A stretch of 17,222 nt of DNA, taken from positions 1 through 17,222 of the forward strand of contig JAABSK010000037.1 in NCBI GenBank assembly GCA_011390435.1. The letters are read 5' to 3'. The translations under genes were made by a program, and so were the position numbers. The notes beneath the pieces were generated by a model that was not told the origin of the DNA, did no database searches, and saw only the letters and a program-made list of their open reading frames with translations. Source of the DNA: Desulfobacteraceae bacterium. Lineage in GTDB: Bacteria > Desulfobacterota > Desulfobacteria > Desulfobacterales > Desulfobacteraceae. Shown here in pieces: positions 7,607 to 15,532 of this stretch. How positions within the stretch are numbered: the first letter of the stretch is position 1; each line of letters begins with the position of its first letter.

Positions 7607-8950
7607 ATGAAGCAGGTCAGAATTCTGGTGGTAGATGACGAACTGGTGATCCGGGAATCACTTTCCGGATGGCTCAAACGGGATGGATATCACGTCAGTA
7701 CGGCAGCCAGCGGCGAAGATGCCCTGGAGCTGTTAAAAACAGCCGGATTCGACATCATTCTCCTGGATATCCAGATGGATGGCATCAGCGGCCTGGAGGT
7801 GCTGGACCGGGTAAAAGAAGCGTATCCGGACATTGATGTGATCATGATCACAGCCTTCGGGTCTGTACCATCAGCGGTTCAGGCCATGAAATCCCACGCC
7901 TGGGACTACATCCTCAAACCATTTGATCCGGATGAGCTGGTGATATTGATCAAGAAACTGCTGGAGCACCGGGCGCGCAAACAGGAGAACACTTTTCTCA
8001 GGGAAGAATTCAGGCACCAGGCCCGGTTTGAAAGCATGATCGGCCAGTCCAGCGCCATGCAAAAAATTTTCCGGCTCATTGAAGATATCCGGAAAGTGGA
8101 TACCAGTGTGCTGATCACCGGTGAAACCGGATCCGGCAAAGGCCTGGCTGCAAAAGCCATCCATTCCAACAGCCGGTTCAAAGACGGCCCGTTTGTCAGT
8201 GTCAACTGTGGGGCGATTCCACCGCACCTGATGGAAAGTGAGCTGTTCGGACATCAGAAAGGGGCGTTCACCGATGCCAAAGAAACCCGGAAAGGCCGGC
8301 TGGAAATGGCATCCGGCGGCACACTGTTTCTGGATGAAATCGGTGAAATCAGCATGCGCATGCAGATTGACCTGCTGCAGGTGCTGGAAGATAAAATTTT
8401 CTACAAGGTGGGAGGAACCCAGCCCATCAGCACGGAATTCAGAGTGATCGCCGCCACCAATGCCGACCTTGCCGCCGCCATAAAAGCAAAAACTTTTCGC
8501 GAAGACCTGTATTACCGCCTGAATGTGATCTCCTTTACCATGCCGCCGCTCAGGGAACGCAAAGAAGATATTCCGCTGCTGGCGGAACATTTTCTGAACA
8601 AATTCACCCAGGAAGTCAACCGGGGTGTGGAACGGATCAGCCGGGATGCCATGGATGAACTGATGCTCTACGAATGGCCCGGCAATGTGCGTGAATTATC
8701 CAATGCCATTGAACGGGCTGTGGTGGTTTGCAAAACCCGGACCATCACCCCCCAGGACCTTCCCATTTGCGCTTCTTTGGAAAAAGAGATGAAAAACCGG
8801 TACTTTTCCCTGAATGATGTGGAAAAAGAACACATCCACAAAATCCTGGTTCAGACCAGCTGGAACATTTCAAAAAGCTCTGCCATTCTGGGAATTGATC
8901 GGTCCACACTGTACAACAAGATCCGGCGCTATGATCTTGAGCCTGAATAG
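7607..8950 (+). CDS. NtrC-family sigma-54-dependent response regulator
   Basis: A 447-residue transcription activator. The receiver domain (about 4-120) has acidic D10/D11, phospho-acceptor D54 in LLDIQMDG, T82 and K104. The sigma-54 AAA+ domain (about 143-375) has Walker A GETGSGKG (172-179), Walker B LFLDEIGE (D243/E244) and arginine-finger-region REDLYYRLNV. A Fis-type helix-turn-helix ends the protein (about 415-441, ISKSSAILGIDRSTLYNKIRRY). The sigma-54-contact loop reads GAFTDA (219-224) instead of GAFTGA. The ATG has AAGGAGG at ideal spacing. No kinase gene is directly adjacent on this strand. The 1033-residue hybrid kinase beyond the next gene is a possible partner, but this is unproven. 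The 3' end overlaps the archaemetzincin start by 20 bp, so the two are probably translated together. Confidence 0.95.
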   Translation: MKQVRILVVDDELVIRESLSGWLKRDGYHVSTAASGEDALELLKTAGFDIILLDIQMDGISGLEVLDRVKEAYPDIDVIMITAFGSVPSAVQAMKSHAWDYILKPFDPDELVILIKKLLEHRARKQENTFLREEFRHQARFESMIGQSSAMQKIFRLIEDIRKVDTSVLITGETGSGKGLAAKAIHSNSRFKDGPFVSVNCGAIPPHLMESELFGHQKGAFTDAKETRKGRLEMASGGTLFLDEIGEISMRMQIDLLQVLEDKIFYKVGGTQPISTEFRVIAATNADLAAAIKAKTFREDLYYRLNVISFTMPPLRERKEDIPLLAEHFLNKFTQEVNRGVERISRDAMDELMLYEWPGNVRELSNAIERAVVVCKTRTITPQDLPICASLEKEMKNRYFSLNDVEKEHIHKILVQTSWNISKSSAILGIDRSTLYNKIRRYDLEPE

Positions 8951-9491
8951 GAGAAAAGAACTTCTTATTTCACCGGTGGGTCAGATTCCGCCGTGGGTCA
9001 GCCAGGACATTGCCGCACACATGCACAGAATTTTCAGGCTAACCGCCCGGATCACCCCGCTGCTGAAATCGATCGATTTTGCCTATGATGCCGACCGCAA
9101 TCAATACCATTCCACCCGGATCCTTGAAGTGCTTGATCAGCAGGCACCAGAATCATGCGCCAAAGTACTGGCCATTACAAAAGAAGATCTGTTCATTCCC
9201 ATCCTGACCCATGTATACGGTGAAGCCCAGCTGGGCGGCAAAGCCTGTATTGTTTCGATCTCACGGCTGCTGACTTATGGGGAGTCAGGCAACATTGAAA
9301 AGGGTCATGAGCGGATGATCAAAGAATCCGCCCACGAACTGGGCCACACCTTTGATCTGCGCCATTGCGAAGACCCGCTGTGCATGATGCATTACTGCCG
9401 GAAGATAGAAGATGTCGACCACAAATCAGATCGTTTCTGCCGGTACTGCAGCATCCTTCTCAATGACGCCATCCAAGAGATGGATCTGTAG
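8931..9491 (+). CDS. Archaemetzincin-family zinc metalloprotease (peptidase M54)
   Basis: A 186-residue soluble protein without signal peptide. Residues 135-173 fit the archaemetzincin signature HExxHxxxxxHC-x4-CM-x17-CxxC exactly. The sequence is H135-E136-L-G-H139 with third zinc ligand H145, then C146, C151, M152 (the met-turn position), C170 and C173. The four cysteines bind a second, structural zinc. The N-terminus (ELLISPVGQIPPWVSQ) also resembles the family opening, and the length is typical. Archaemetzincins are common in archaea and animals but patchy in bacteria; cellular substrates are unknown. ATG at 8931 lies inside the end of the response regulator gene and gives MILSLNRRKELLISPVG. 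The ribosome site before it is weak, consistent with translational coupling. Whether the regulator controls this protease is not shown. Confidence 0.9.
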   Translation: MILSLNRRKELLISPVGQIPPWVSQDIAAHMHRIFRLTARITPLLKSIDFAYDADRNQYHSTRILEVLDQQAPESCAKVLAITKEDLFIPILTHVYGEAQLGGKACIVSISRLLTYGESGNIEKGHERMIKESAHELGHTFDLRHCEDPLCMMHYCRKIEDVDHKSDRFCRYCSILLNDAIQEMDL

Positions 9492-9497
9492 CTTTCC

Positions 9498-9525
9498 GCC
9501 AGGTTATTCAATCGCTCGACCTGGC
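9498..9525. terminator. Possible stem-loop at convergent archaemetzincin/kinase ends
   Basis: GCCAGGT (9498-9504) and ACCTGGC (9519-9525) form a perfect 7-bp stem with a 14-nt loop across the 16-bp junction of two convergent genes. No T-run follows on either strand, so this may only be a weak transcription barrier. Confidence 0.22.
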
Positions 9526-12500
9526 TGCTGCAATTTCCGCTTCCAGCAGTTGCAGCAGCTTTTTAAAATCATATGGCTTTTTAAGAAAACAAATCGCCTT
9601 TTGAAGAATCTCATCGGTATCTGGATCATCCGGGCTGTGGCCGCTGCAGATGATGACTTTGGCCTTTGGATTAATTTTTAGAATCTCCTGGAGGCAGCTT
9701 TTACCGCCCATTCCCGGCATGAGCAGGTCCAGAATCACGACAGAAATGGACTGCGTTTTTTCTTTATATACGGCAAGCCCTGCCTCGCCATTCTCTGCAA
9801 GGACTGCTTTATAACCGGCATCGGCAAGAAATTCGCCGGCAAGATCTCTTAATGCTTCTTCATCATCAATGAACAGGATGGTCTCTCCATTGCCTTTTTT
9901 GATAGAAATTGGTGCTGCTTTCTCCACCTCGACCACCTCTGTATTGATGGCTGGAAAATAGATGTAGAAGCAGGTTCCCTTGCCCGGGCTGCTTTCACAG
10001 AAAATCCGGCCGCCGTGATTCTGGATAATACCGTACACCATTGCCAGGCCAAGCCCCGTCCCTTTGCCAGCTTCCTTGGTTGTGTAGAACGGTTCAAAAA
10101 TATGTTCCAGGATATCGCCTGGCATGCCCTGGCCGTTGTCAGCCACCGACAGCATGACGTACTCTCCGGCGTTATTGTTCAAATAACGGCTGTGGGCAGC
10201 TTCCGCACCGGAAACATTGCTGGTTTCAAACACAAGGCACCCACCGCCAGGCATGGCATCACGGGCATTGACACCGATGTTTAAGAGTACCTGCTCAACC
10301 TGTCCAGGATCAACATTGACGGTGAGAAGCGGATTGGCCAGGTGAAGTTCAATATCAATCATTTTTGGAATGGTACGTTTGAGCAGCTTTTCCACCTGGT
10401 GGACAATATGGTTCAGATTAACCGGCCTGGGATGAATTTCCACTTTCCGGCTGAAGGTCAACAACTGGGCTGTAAGTTCAGAAGCCCTCTGGGCAGCATC
10501 CCCGATTGCCTTGAGTTTGGGATAAGCAGTTGATGCACCATTCTCTTCCATCAGCAGCATCTGGGAATAGCCGATAATGGCCTGGAGCAGGTTGTTAAAA
10601 TCATGTGAAATACCACCGGCCAGGGTGCCGACAGCCTCCATTTTCTGAGCCTGAAGCAGTTGCGCTTCAAGCTGTTTGACAGAGGTAATGTCCCTTACAA
10701 ATCCACAGATACCACTGATTTTTCCGGATTTGCCCATCTGGGGAATTTTGATGGTATGAAAAGTCTGAGCGCTCTTGTTTCGAACCTTGAGCTCTTCTTC
10801 AACAATTTTGCCCTGCAGCACCTGCAGCTCCGAAATCTGGGTTTTGACGGCTGCCTGTTCCCCAAACAACTCCTGGTCTGTGTACCCGATAAATGATGCA
10901 GATTTAATCTTATAGAGCCGCTCCATTGCCGGATTGACCAGGGTGTATTTCAAATTCCTGTCTTTCAAAAAGATACCGTCCCGGGCACTTTCAAAGATGG
11001 TTCTAAACCGCTGTTCGCTCTTTGTAAACTGACGCTGGGCCTCTTTTTGTGCACTGATATCCATGGTGATAATCAACAGACACGACTCCCCCATATGGAT
11101 GATCGGATTAACCGAAATCAGGCTTTCATGCGTTTTACCGGACTTGGCCCTGAATTCGACCTCCATGCCAAGTACTTTTCCATCCCGTTCAAAACGCTCA
11201 ACCATTCGATCCCGCTGGGTTGGATCCACATACAGGTTCAGATCTTTCGTGGTTCGGCCGATGGTCTCTTCCCGGGAGTACCCGGTCCGTTCACAATAGG
11301 CATCATTCACAAAAACACAGGCAGCATCTGAGCGGCGTGCGATAACAATACCGTATGGTGCAGCATTTAAAATAGTGTAATAGTTCTTTTCCCTCTCTTT
11401 GAGCGCATCCTGAGCTTCAACCAGCGGATTGATCAAGGTGCATACAAACAGAAGACACTCTTCGCCTTTGAACTGAATGATCCGGCTGGATACAATATCA
11501 TAAAGGAGTGAACCGTCTCTATGCCGAAAGTTGACCCGAATCCCTGAAACACGGCCCTCTTTGCGAATCGCCTCCACAATCTGACGCCGGTCTTCCGGAT
11601 CAGCATAGATATTGAGATCCATGGCAGTCCGGCCAATCACCTCCTCGTACGTATATCCGGTCTGCTGGCAGAAAACTTCATTGACCTCCAGATAGCGTCC
11701 ATCAGACACCCGGGTAATGGTAATGGCGTCCGGAGCCAGTTCCACCACCCGATGATAGCTTTCCTTGCTTTCTTTAAGCTGTCTGGTCAACCTCTTCTTG
11801 TCCGTCACATTTCGAATAACGCCGCCAAATCCAACCGGATTGCCCTGGTGATCCCGAAGCAGCGTGATGATGGTCTCACAGGCGACAGAAGCACCGTCCC
11901 TGCCAATAATTTCATAGTCAATAATCCGGTCGGAACACCCGGTTTGATAAATCTCAAGAAGCACCTGAAAGATTTTTTCAGACTCGTCAGGGGTCATATA
12001 GGTCTTGTAATTGACGCCGATCATCTCCTCGGGAGTGCGTTGATAGATCCTGGCGGCGCTGTCATTCAGGAACGTTGTGTTGCCCTTCAGATCTGTCTCA
12101 AGATAGCCGTCTCCCATAAGATCAAGAATGCTTTTATAGGCGGTGTCAATCCTGTCATGCGCCGCTGTCCATCCGGTTTCATCGTCAATAACCTGACCGG
12201 TCTTGATCAAATGGGTAATGGTGCCATGCTCATCTGTGACCGGGCTGATTGTACTGCTTTCCCAGAAATGGACACCTGCTGCGGATTTATGCTGGATGCG
12301 GCCGCGCCATGTGCTGTTTCGGTTCAGTTCCGCCATGATATCCTGGGTCAGGGCGTTGGGCTGAACCCAGAGTGATGTCATCGTCTGTCCGATAAGTGCT
12401 TGCGCATCGCAGCCGGATTGGGCCAGCATGGCCTGATTGGCATACAGAATCACTGCATTGGCATCGGTGAGCAGGATTGTATCTTTTCCAGCATCCAGTG

Positions 12501-12609
12501 CCTGCAGAAGATGGCACGCGATGCCAGATCGCATACTGTCACCAACTGGTGCCAGCGAAAGGCCACCGGATATTGTGATTTGTTGATCCTGTTTTGGTAT
12601 CCCTGTCAT
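9508..12609 (-). CDS. Multi-PAS soluble hybrid sensor histidine kinase
   Basis: A 1033-residue protein with no signal peptide or membrane helix, so it should sense a cytoplasmic cue. About five PAS domains occupy residues 35-655 (starting roughly at 35, 155, 278, 408 and 530). The third and fourth are close copies, both with IGRT..DLN.Y.DP and GY..EE. A HisKA domain carries the phospho-acceptor H669 in GGISHDFNNLL. An HATPase domain (about 715-895) has DNGQGMPG and GTGLGLAMVYGI. A C-terminal receiver domain (about 908-1025) has the FIDDEE pocket, phospho-acceptor D961 in VILDLLMPG and a late KKPYD lysine. No DNA-binding domain is present, so output passes through phosphotransfer to another protein. 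ATG at 12609 has AAAGGA upstream. The gene stands alone and converges on the archaemetzincin gene. Confidence 0.95.
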   Translation of the reverse strand: MTGIPKQDQQITISGGLSLAPVGDSMRSGIACHLLQALDAGKDTILLTDANAVILYANQAMLAQSGCDAQALIGQTMTSLWVQPNALTQDIMAELNRNSTWRGRIQHKSAAGVHFWESSTISPVTDEHGTITHLIKTGQVIDDETGWTAAHDRIDTAYKSILDLMGDGYLETDLKGNTTFLNDSAARIYQRTPEEMIGVNYKTYMTPDESEKIFQVLLEIYQTGCSDRIIDYEIIGRDGASVACETIITLLRDHQGNPVGFGGVIRNVTDKKRLTRQLKESKESYHRVVELAPDAITITRVSDGRYLEVNEVFCQQTGYTYEEVIGRTAMDLNIYADPEDRRQIVEAIRKEGRVSGIRVNFRHRDGSLLYDIVSSRIIQFKGEECLLFVCTLINPLVEAQDALKEREKNYYTILNAAPYGIVIARRSDAACVFVNDAYCERTGYSREETIGRTTKDLNLYVDPTQRDRMVERFERDGKVLGMEVEFRAKSGKTHESLISVNPIIHMGESCLLIITMDISAQKEAQRQFTKSEQRFRTIFESARDGIFLKDRNLKYTLVNPAMERLYKIKSASFIGYTDQELFGEQAAVKTQISELQVLQGKIVEEELKVRNKSAQTFHTIKIPQMGKSGKISGICGFVRDITSVKQLEAQLLQAQKMEAVGTLAGGISHDFNNLLQAIIGYSQMLLMEENGASTAYPKLKAIGDAAQRASELTAQLLTFSRKVEIHPRPVNLNHIVHQVEKLLKRTIPKMIDIELHLANPLLTVNVDPGQVEQVLLNIGVNARDAMPGGGCLVFETSNVSGAEAAHSRYLNNNAGEYVMLSVADNGQGMPGDILEHIFEPFYTTKEAGKGTGLGLAMVYGIIQNHGGRIFCESSPGKGTCFYIYFPAINTEVVEVEKAAPISIKKGNGETILFIDDEEALRDLAGEFLADAGYKAVLAENGEAGLAVYKEKTQSISVVILDLLMPGMGGKSCLQEILKINPKAKVIICSGHSPDDPDTDEILQKAICFLKKPYDFKKLLQLLEAEIAAARSSD

Positions 12610-12966
12610 TTGATCCTTTTATCATATTGTAAAACCAGGGGAATATCTCAGCTGTGCCGCATCCGTGATCGATTCAGGTAGATACCGAATCAAATAAAAG
12701 CAAGACAATGCCTTTAAATAAAACAGGAGCTTCGTTACTGTCAATCAAAATATAAAGCGCATTCAAAAGTTGATCATGATTTTTCCACAGGGCAGGATGA
12801 CTTTCAGGAGAATCCACACTTTCGGCAATAGATCTACATACCCCAAGGAGCCAGAATACGGAAAACCCTGTATTTTTTTTTCAAACAGGGCAGCCTATGA
12901 TTGTCAACATCGGCCTCCCAAGGCCCTTTCCAAATAATCTTCAAAATTTTAAAGGATGGAAATGTT
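12610..12966. other. Intergenic region between divergent kinase and small-protein genes
   Basis: This 357-bp stretch has no convincing coding frame. It holds CCCTGT (12866-12871) and ACAGGG (12885-12890) around a T-rich 13-nt centre, and a small GGCCT-CCCA-AGGCC hairpin (12912-12925). Both lie just upstream of the small gene, but neither has a following T-run, so they could be operator or leader structures rather than terminators. No confident sigma-70 or sigma-54 promoter was recognised for either flanking gene. Confidence 0.5.
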
Positions 12967-13209
12967 ATGGATCAAAACGAACTCTGCCAGAAAATCAGAC
13001 AGATATATCCGGACATCGGAGAATGCGGCATCAACCTGGACGTCACGTACGATAATGCCAACAGCCGCTGGAAAGTCTTGTTAAAAAAGGATGGCCAATC
13101 CCTGGAGACTTTTCTGGAACCCGGAGATGCTGAACTCTGCATGGAAGGCCGGCAATGCGTCAGCCTGGGCCTTGAAATCAGCCAGCTGAGGGACAACATC
13201 GGAAAATAG
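12967..13209 (+). CDS. Hypothetical 80-residue four-cysteine protein
   Basis: I do not recognise a named family. The product is an acidic, soluble 80-residue protein with no signal peptide or membrane helix. It has four cysteines (C7, C20, C58, C64), the last two in ELCMEGRQC. The segment VTYDNANSRWKVLLKKDGQSLETFLE reads like a compact beta-hairpin fold. The ATG at 12967 has a good AAAGGATGG ribosome site, codon use matches the neighbours and the frame is clean, so the gene is probably real. It lies 72 bp before the acyl-CoA dehydrogenase on the same strand with no terminator between them, so co-transcription is likely. A redox or metal-related role beside the dehydrogenase is possible but unsupported by any motif. 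Confidence 0.75.
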   Translation: MDQNELCQKIRQIYPDIGECGINLDVTYDNANSRWKVLLKKDGQSLETFLEPGDAELCMEGRQCVSLGLEISQLRDNIGK

Positions 13210-13281
13210 AGGCCGCACTGGAAAACATCCCGGCTGAACGATATTCACCTGATACAATTCCACAGGAAAGGAGGCACTGCT

Positions 13282-14616
13282 GTGCTCAATTTTCAAATAT
13301 CTGATACCCAGCAAAAGCTGCAGAAAAAAGCCCGGGAATTTGCGCTGAAAGAAGTGCTGCCGGAAGCATGGTCTGCAGACAAGGACGATACCCTTCCGCT
13401 GCATGTGCTTGAAAAAGCGTTTCAGAAAGGACTGATCAATACGAACATCCCCAGAAAATACGGCGGGAAAGAATACGGACTCGTCGAGGGGACAATCATC
13501 ACAGAGGAGATTGCAGCAGCCTGCCCGGGTATTGCAACCTCCTTGTTTGACAACAGTCTGGGCATGGAGCCGATCCTGCTGTCGGACAATACGGCAGCCA
13601 AAGAAAAATATCTGAAACAGGTGGCAAATGCGTTCAAACTGATCTGCTTTGCCACTTCAGAAGCCACCATGGGCTCGGATGTGGCATCCATCCGCTGCCG
13701 GGCCAAAAAAGACGGCGACGATTACATTCTTAACGGAACAAAATTCTGGATCACCAATGCCGGTGTTGCAGATTTCATGACAGTGTTTGCCACAGTGGAT
13801 CCCAAATCCAGCCATGAAGGGATCTGTGCGTTTGTGGTGGAAAAAAAATACAAAGGCGTCCGTACCGGTATTCCCATTCCCAAAATGGGACAGAGAAGCT
13901 CCAATACCGCTGCCCTGGCTTTTGAAAACGTCCGGGTACCCAAAGAAAATGTCCTGGCTGAACCTGGCAAAGGCTTTGCCCTGGCCATGCAGACGTTTTC
14001 CAGAACACGGCCGTCCATTGGCGCGTTTGCAGTGGGGGCTGCCCGTTCCGCCATGGAGTATGCCATCTCATATGCAAAAAGCCGCAAGGCATTCAATGCC
14101 AAGCTGGCTGATTTTCAGGCGCTTCAATTCAAAATTGCCGAAATGTACCAGAAAGTGGAGATATCCCGGCTTCTTGTCCGGAAAGCCGCGTGGGAGGCTG
14201 ACCAGAAACAGGACCCCACCATATCAGCATCCATTGCCAAAATGTATGCCACCGAAGCTGCATGGGAAGTTGCAGATGAGGCACTCCAGATTTTCGGCGG
14301 ATATGGTTACACCCAGATGTTTCCCATTGAAAAACTGCTCCGGGATATCCGGCTGTACCGGATATATGAAGGCACCAGCGAAGTCCAGCGGATTATCCTG
14401 GCCGGGCATGTGCTGGGCAGTTACACCCCTGTCATGCCGCCGATCGATGAAATCCCTGTGATGCGGGACAGTGCCTCCCTGAAAAAAGGAGAAAAAGTAT
14501 GGCGATGCGGGATGTGCGGCCATATTCATTACGGAAAACAGCCGCCGGACAGTTGTCCGGTCTGCCTTTTTTCCAGCAGGATATTCAAGGAAGCGCGTGT
14601 TCAGGTCAAAAAATGA
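13282..14616 (+). CDS. Acyl-CoA dehydrogenase with C-terminal rubredoxin-like domain
   Basis: A 444-residue FAD enzyme that introduces the alpha-beta double bond into acyl-CoA. Residues 1-390 form a complete acyl-CoA dehydrogenase. They include the helical N-domain, the flavin/substrate motif CFATSEATMGSDVASI, WITNAGVADFMTVFA, the RxxFxxxLADFQALQFKIAEM helix and IFGGYGYTQMFPIEKLLRDIR. The catalytic base E363 lies in YEGTSEVQR. After a linker, residues about 406-432 read WRCGMCGHIHYG...DSCPVC. Cysteines 409, 412, 425 and 428 (C-x2-C-x12-C-x2-C) match the short rubredoxin-like domain seen in rubrerythrins and should hold one iron. The normal electron acceptor is ETF; the fused iron site suggests a built-in relay, which is inference. 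Start is GTG at 13282 with AAAGGAGG seven bases upstream. The 3' end overlaps the convergent dehydrogenase gene by 16 bp. Confidence 0.95.
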   Translation: MLNFQISDTQQKLQKKAREFALKEVLPEAWSADKDDTLPLHVLEKAFQKGLINTNIPRKYGGKEYGLVEGTIITEEIAAACPGIATSLFDNSLGMEPILLSDNTAAKEKYLKQVANAFKLICFATSEATMGSDVASIRCRAKKDGDDYILNGTKFWITNAGVADFMTVFATVDPKSSHEGICAFVVEKKYKGVRTGIPIPKMGQRSSNTAALAFENVRVPKENVLAEPGKGFALAMQTFSRTRPSIGAFAVGAARSAMEYAISYAKSRKAFNAKLADFQALQFKIAEMYQKVEISRLLVRKAAWEADQKQDPTISASIAKMYATEAAWEVADEALQIFGGYGYTQMFPIEKLLRDIRLYRIYEGTSEVQRIILAGHVLGSYTPVMPPIDEIPVMRDSASLKKGEKVWRCGMCGHIHYGKQPPDSCPVCLFSSRIFKEARVQVKK

Positions 14617-15398
14617 TCCCTCATGATCCGGGTATATTCATCCACAGTGCCGATCTCGCCACTCAGGTGATCTGCCGCGTCTGAAGCCAGAAATACTGCC
14701 ACCGGCGCCACCTTTTCCGGTGCCTTGAGCAGCTTTTTCTCCCAGAGTTCTGAAAAGCGGTCAAACACTTCATTTCCCAGCCGCTCACGCCCAAAAGACC
14801 GAATAACCTCCTGCATGCCTGTATCCATCACTCCCGGATCAATGGCATTGACCTATATGTGGGCCGGAGCCAGCTCCAGACTGAGCGAGCGGGTCATCTG
14901 AATCATGCCGGCTTTTGAGACAGCATAGGCGCAAAACCGCGGAAAGGGCTGGTTACCCAGCCCGGAAACGATATTGATGATCTTTCCGCCGGGTGGATTC
15001 ATATTCCGGATCATATAGGGAACAACCGCGTGTGTGCAGCGCCATGTGCCGTTAAGATTGATATCCAGCGTCTCGGTCCAGCTGTTTTCATTTTTCGGAC
15101 TCACAAAGTTGGCCGGCCCGATAACGCCGGCATTGTTGACCAGAATGTCCACGCCCCCGAATGTATCAAAAGTGGTTTCGACCATCTTTGCAACCTTTTC
15201 TTCATCCCGGATATCTGCCGGGAACGCAAGCGCCTGCCCCCCATCTGCCCGGATGGCCTCTGCAGCAGCCATCACCTCTTTTGGTGTGCGGCTCACCAGA
15301 ACGACAGCCGCACCTTCCGCGGCCATTGCCTGGGCCACTGCTCGTCCGAGTCCTCTGCCAGCACCTGTCACAACGGCTGTTTTATTTTTCAGTTTCAC
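14601..15398 (-). pseudogene. Short-chain dehydrogenase/reductase interrupted by an in-frame TAG
   Basis: The frame would encode a 265-residue NAD(P)-dependent SDR oxidoreductase. It has the cofactor motif TGAGRGLG (11-18), NNAG, and the catalytic triad members S145, Y158 and K162 (YAVSK). A C-terminal half follows with VNAIDPGVMDTGMQE and SGEIGTVDEYTR. Codon 182 (14853-14855) is TAG, exactly where the conserved xVNAIxPG strand begins. Both sides remain in the same frame, so a single base change from a sense codon such as TAC or CAG explains it. TAG ends at least three neighbouring genes here, so routine readthrough is unlikely. The upstream piece retains the active site but lacks the substrate-binding C-terminal part and is probably inactive. 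GTG at 15398 is preferred as start because AAAGGGGGA precedes it at normal spacing; another in-frame GTG lies at 15416. A sequencing error cannot be excluded. Confidence 0.85.
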
Positions 15399-15532
15399 AA
15401 GTACTCCCCCTTTCACGGGTTTGGTTGCTGCCTGTCGATTTCTTATGGAAGCGTCATGTTCTTACTGGAAGAATAATGCGGCCCCGTGCTGGTTTTCAAT
15501 GGGGAAAAATATGTATTTTCATATGGCCGCTG

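Noticed and set aside
12650..12712. Sigma-54-like sites upstream of the hybrid kinase
   Set aside because: One candidate has the GG and GC elements nine bases apart instead of ten; the other lacks the TTGC half.
13787..14461. Second plus-strand frame of about 224 codons inside the dehydrogenase gene
   Set aside because: It is an out-of-frame shadow rich in Pro, Trp and Arg; the true frame carries all acyl-CoA dehydrogenase motifs.
14853..14855. TAG as a pyrrolysine codon
   Set aside because: SDR enzymes are not known to use pyrrolysine, several neighbouring genes end normally with TAG, and no pyl gene is in the window; a nonsense mutation is simpler.
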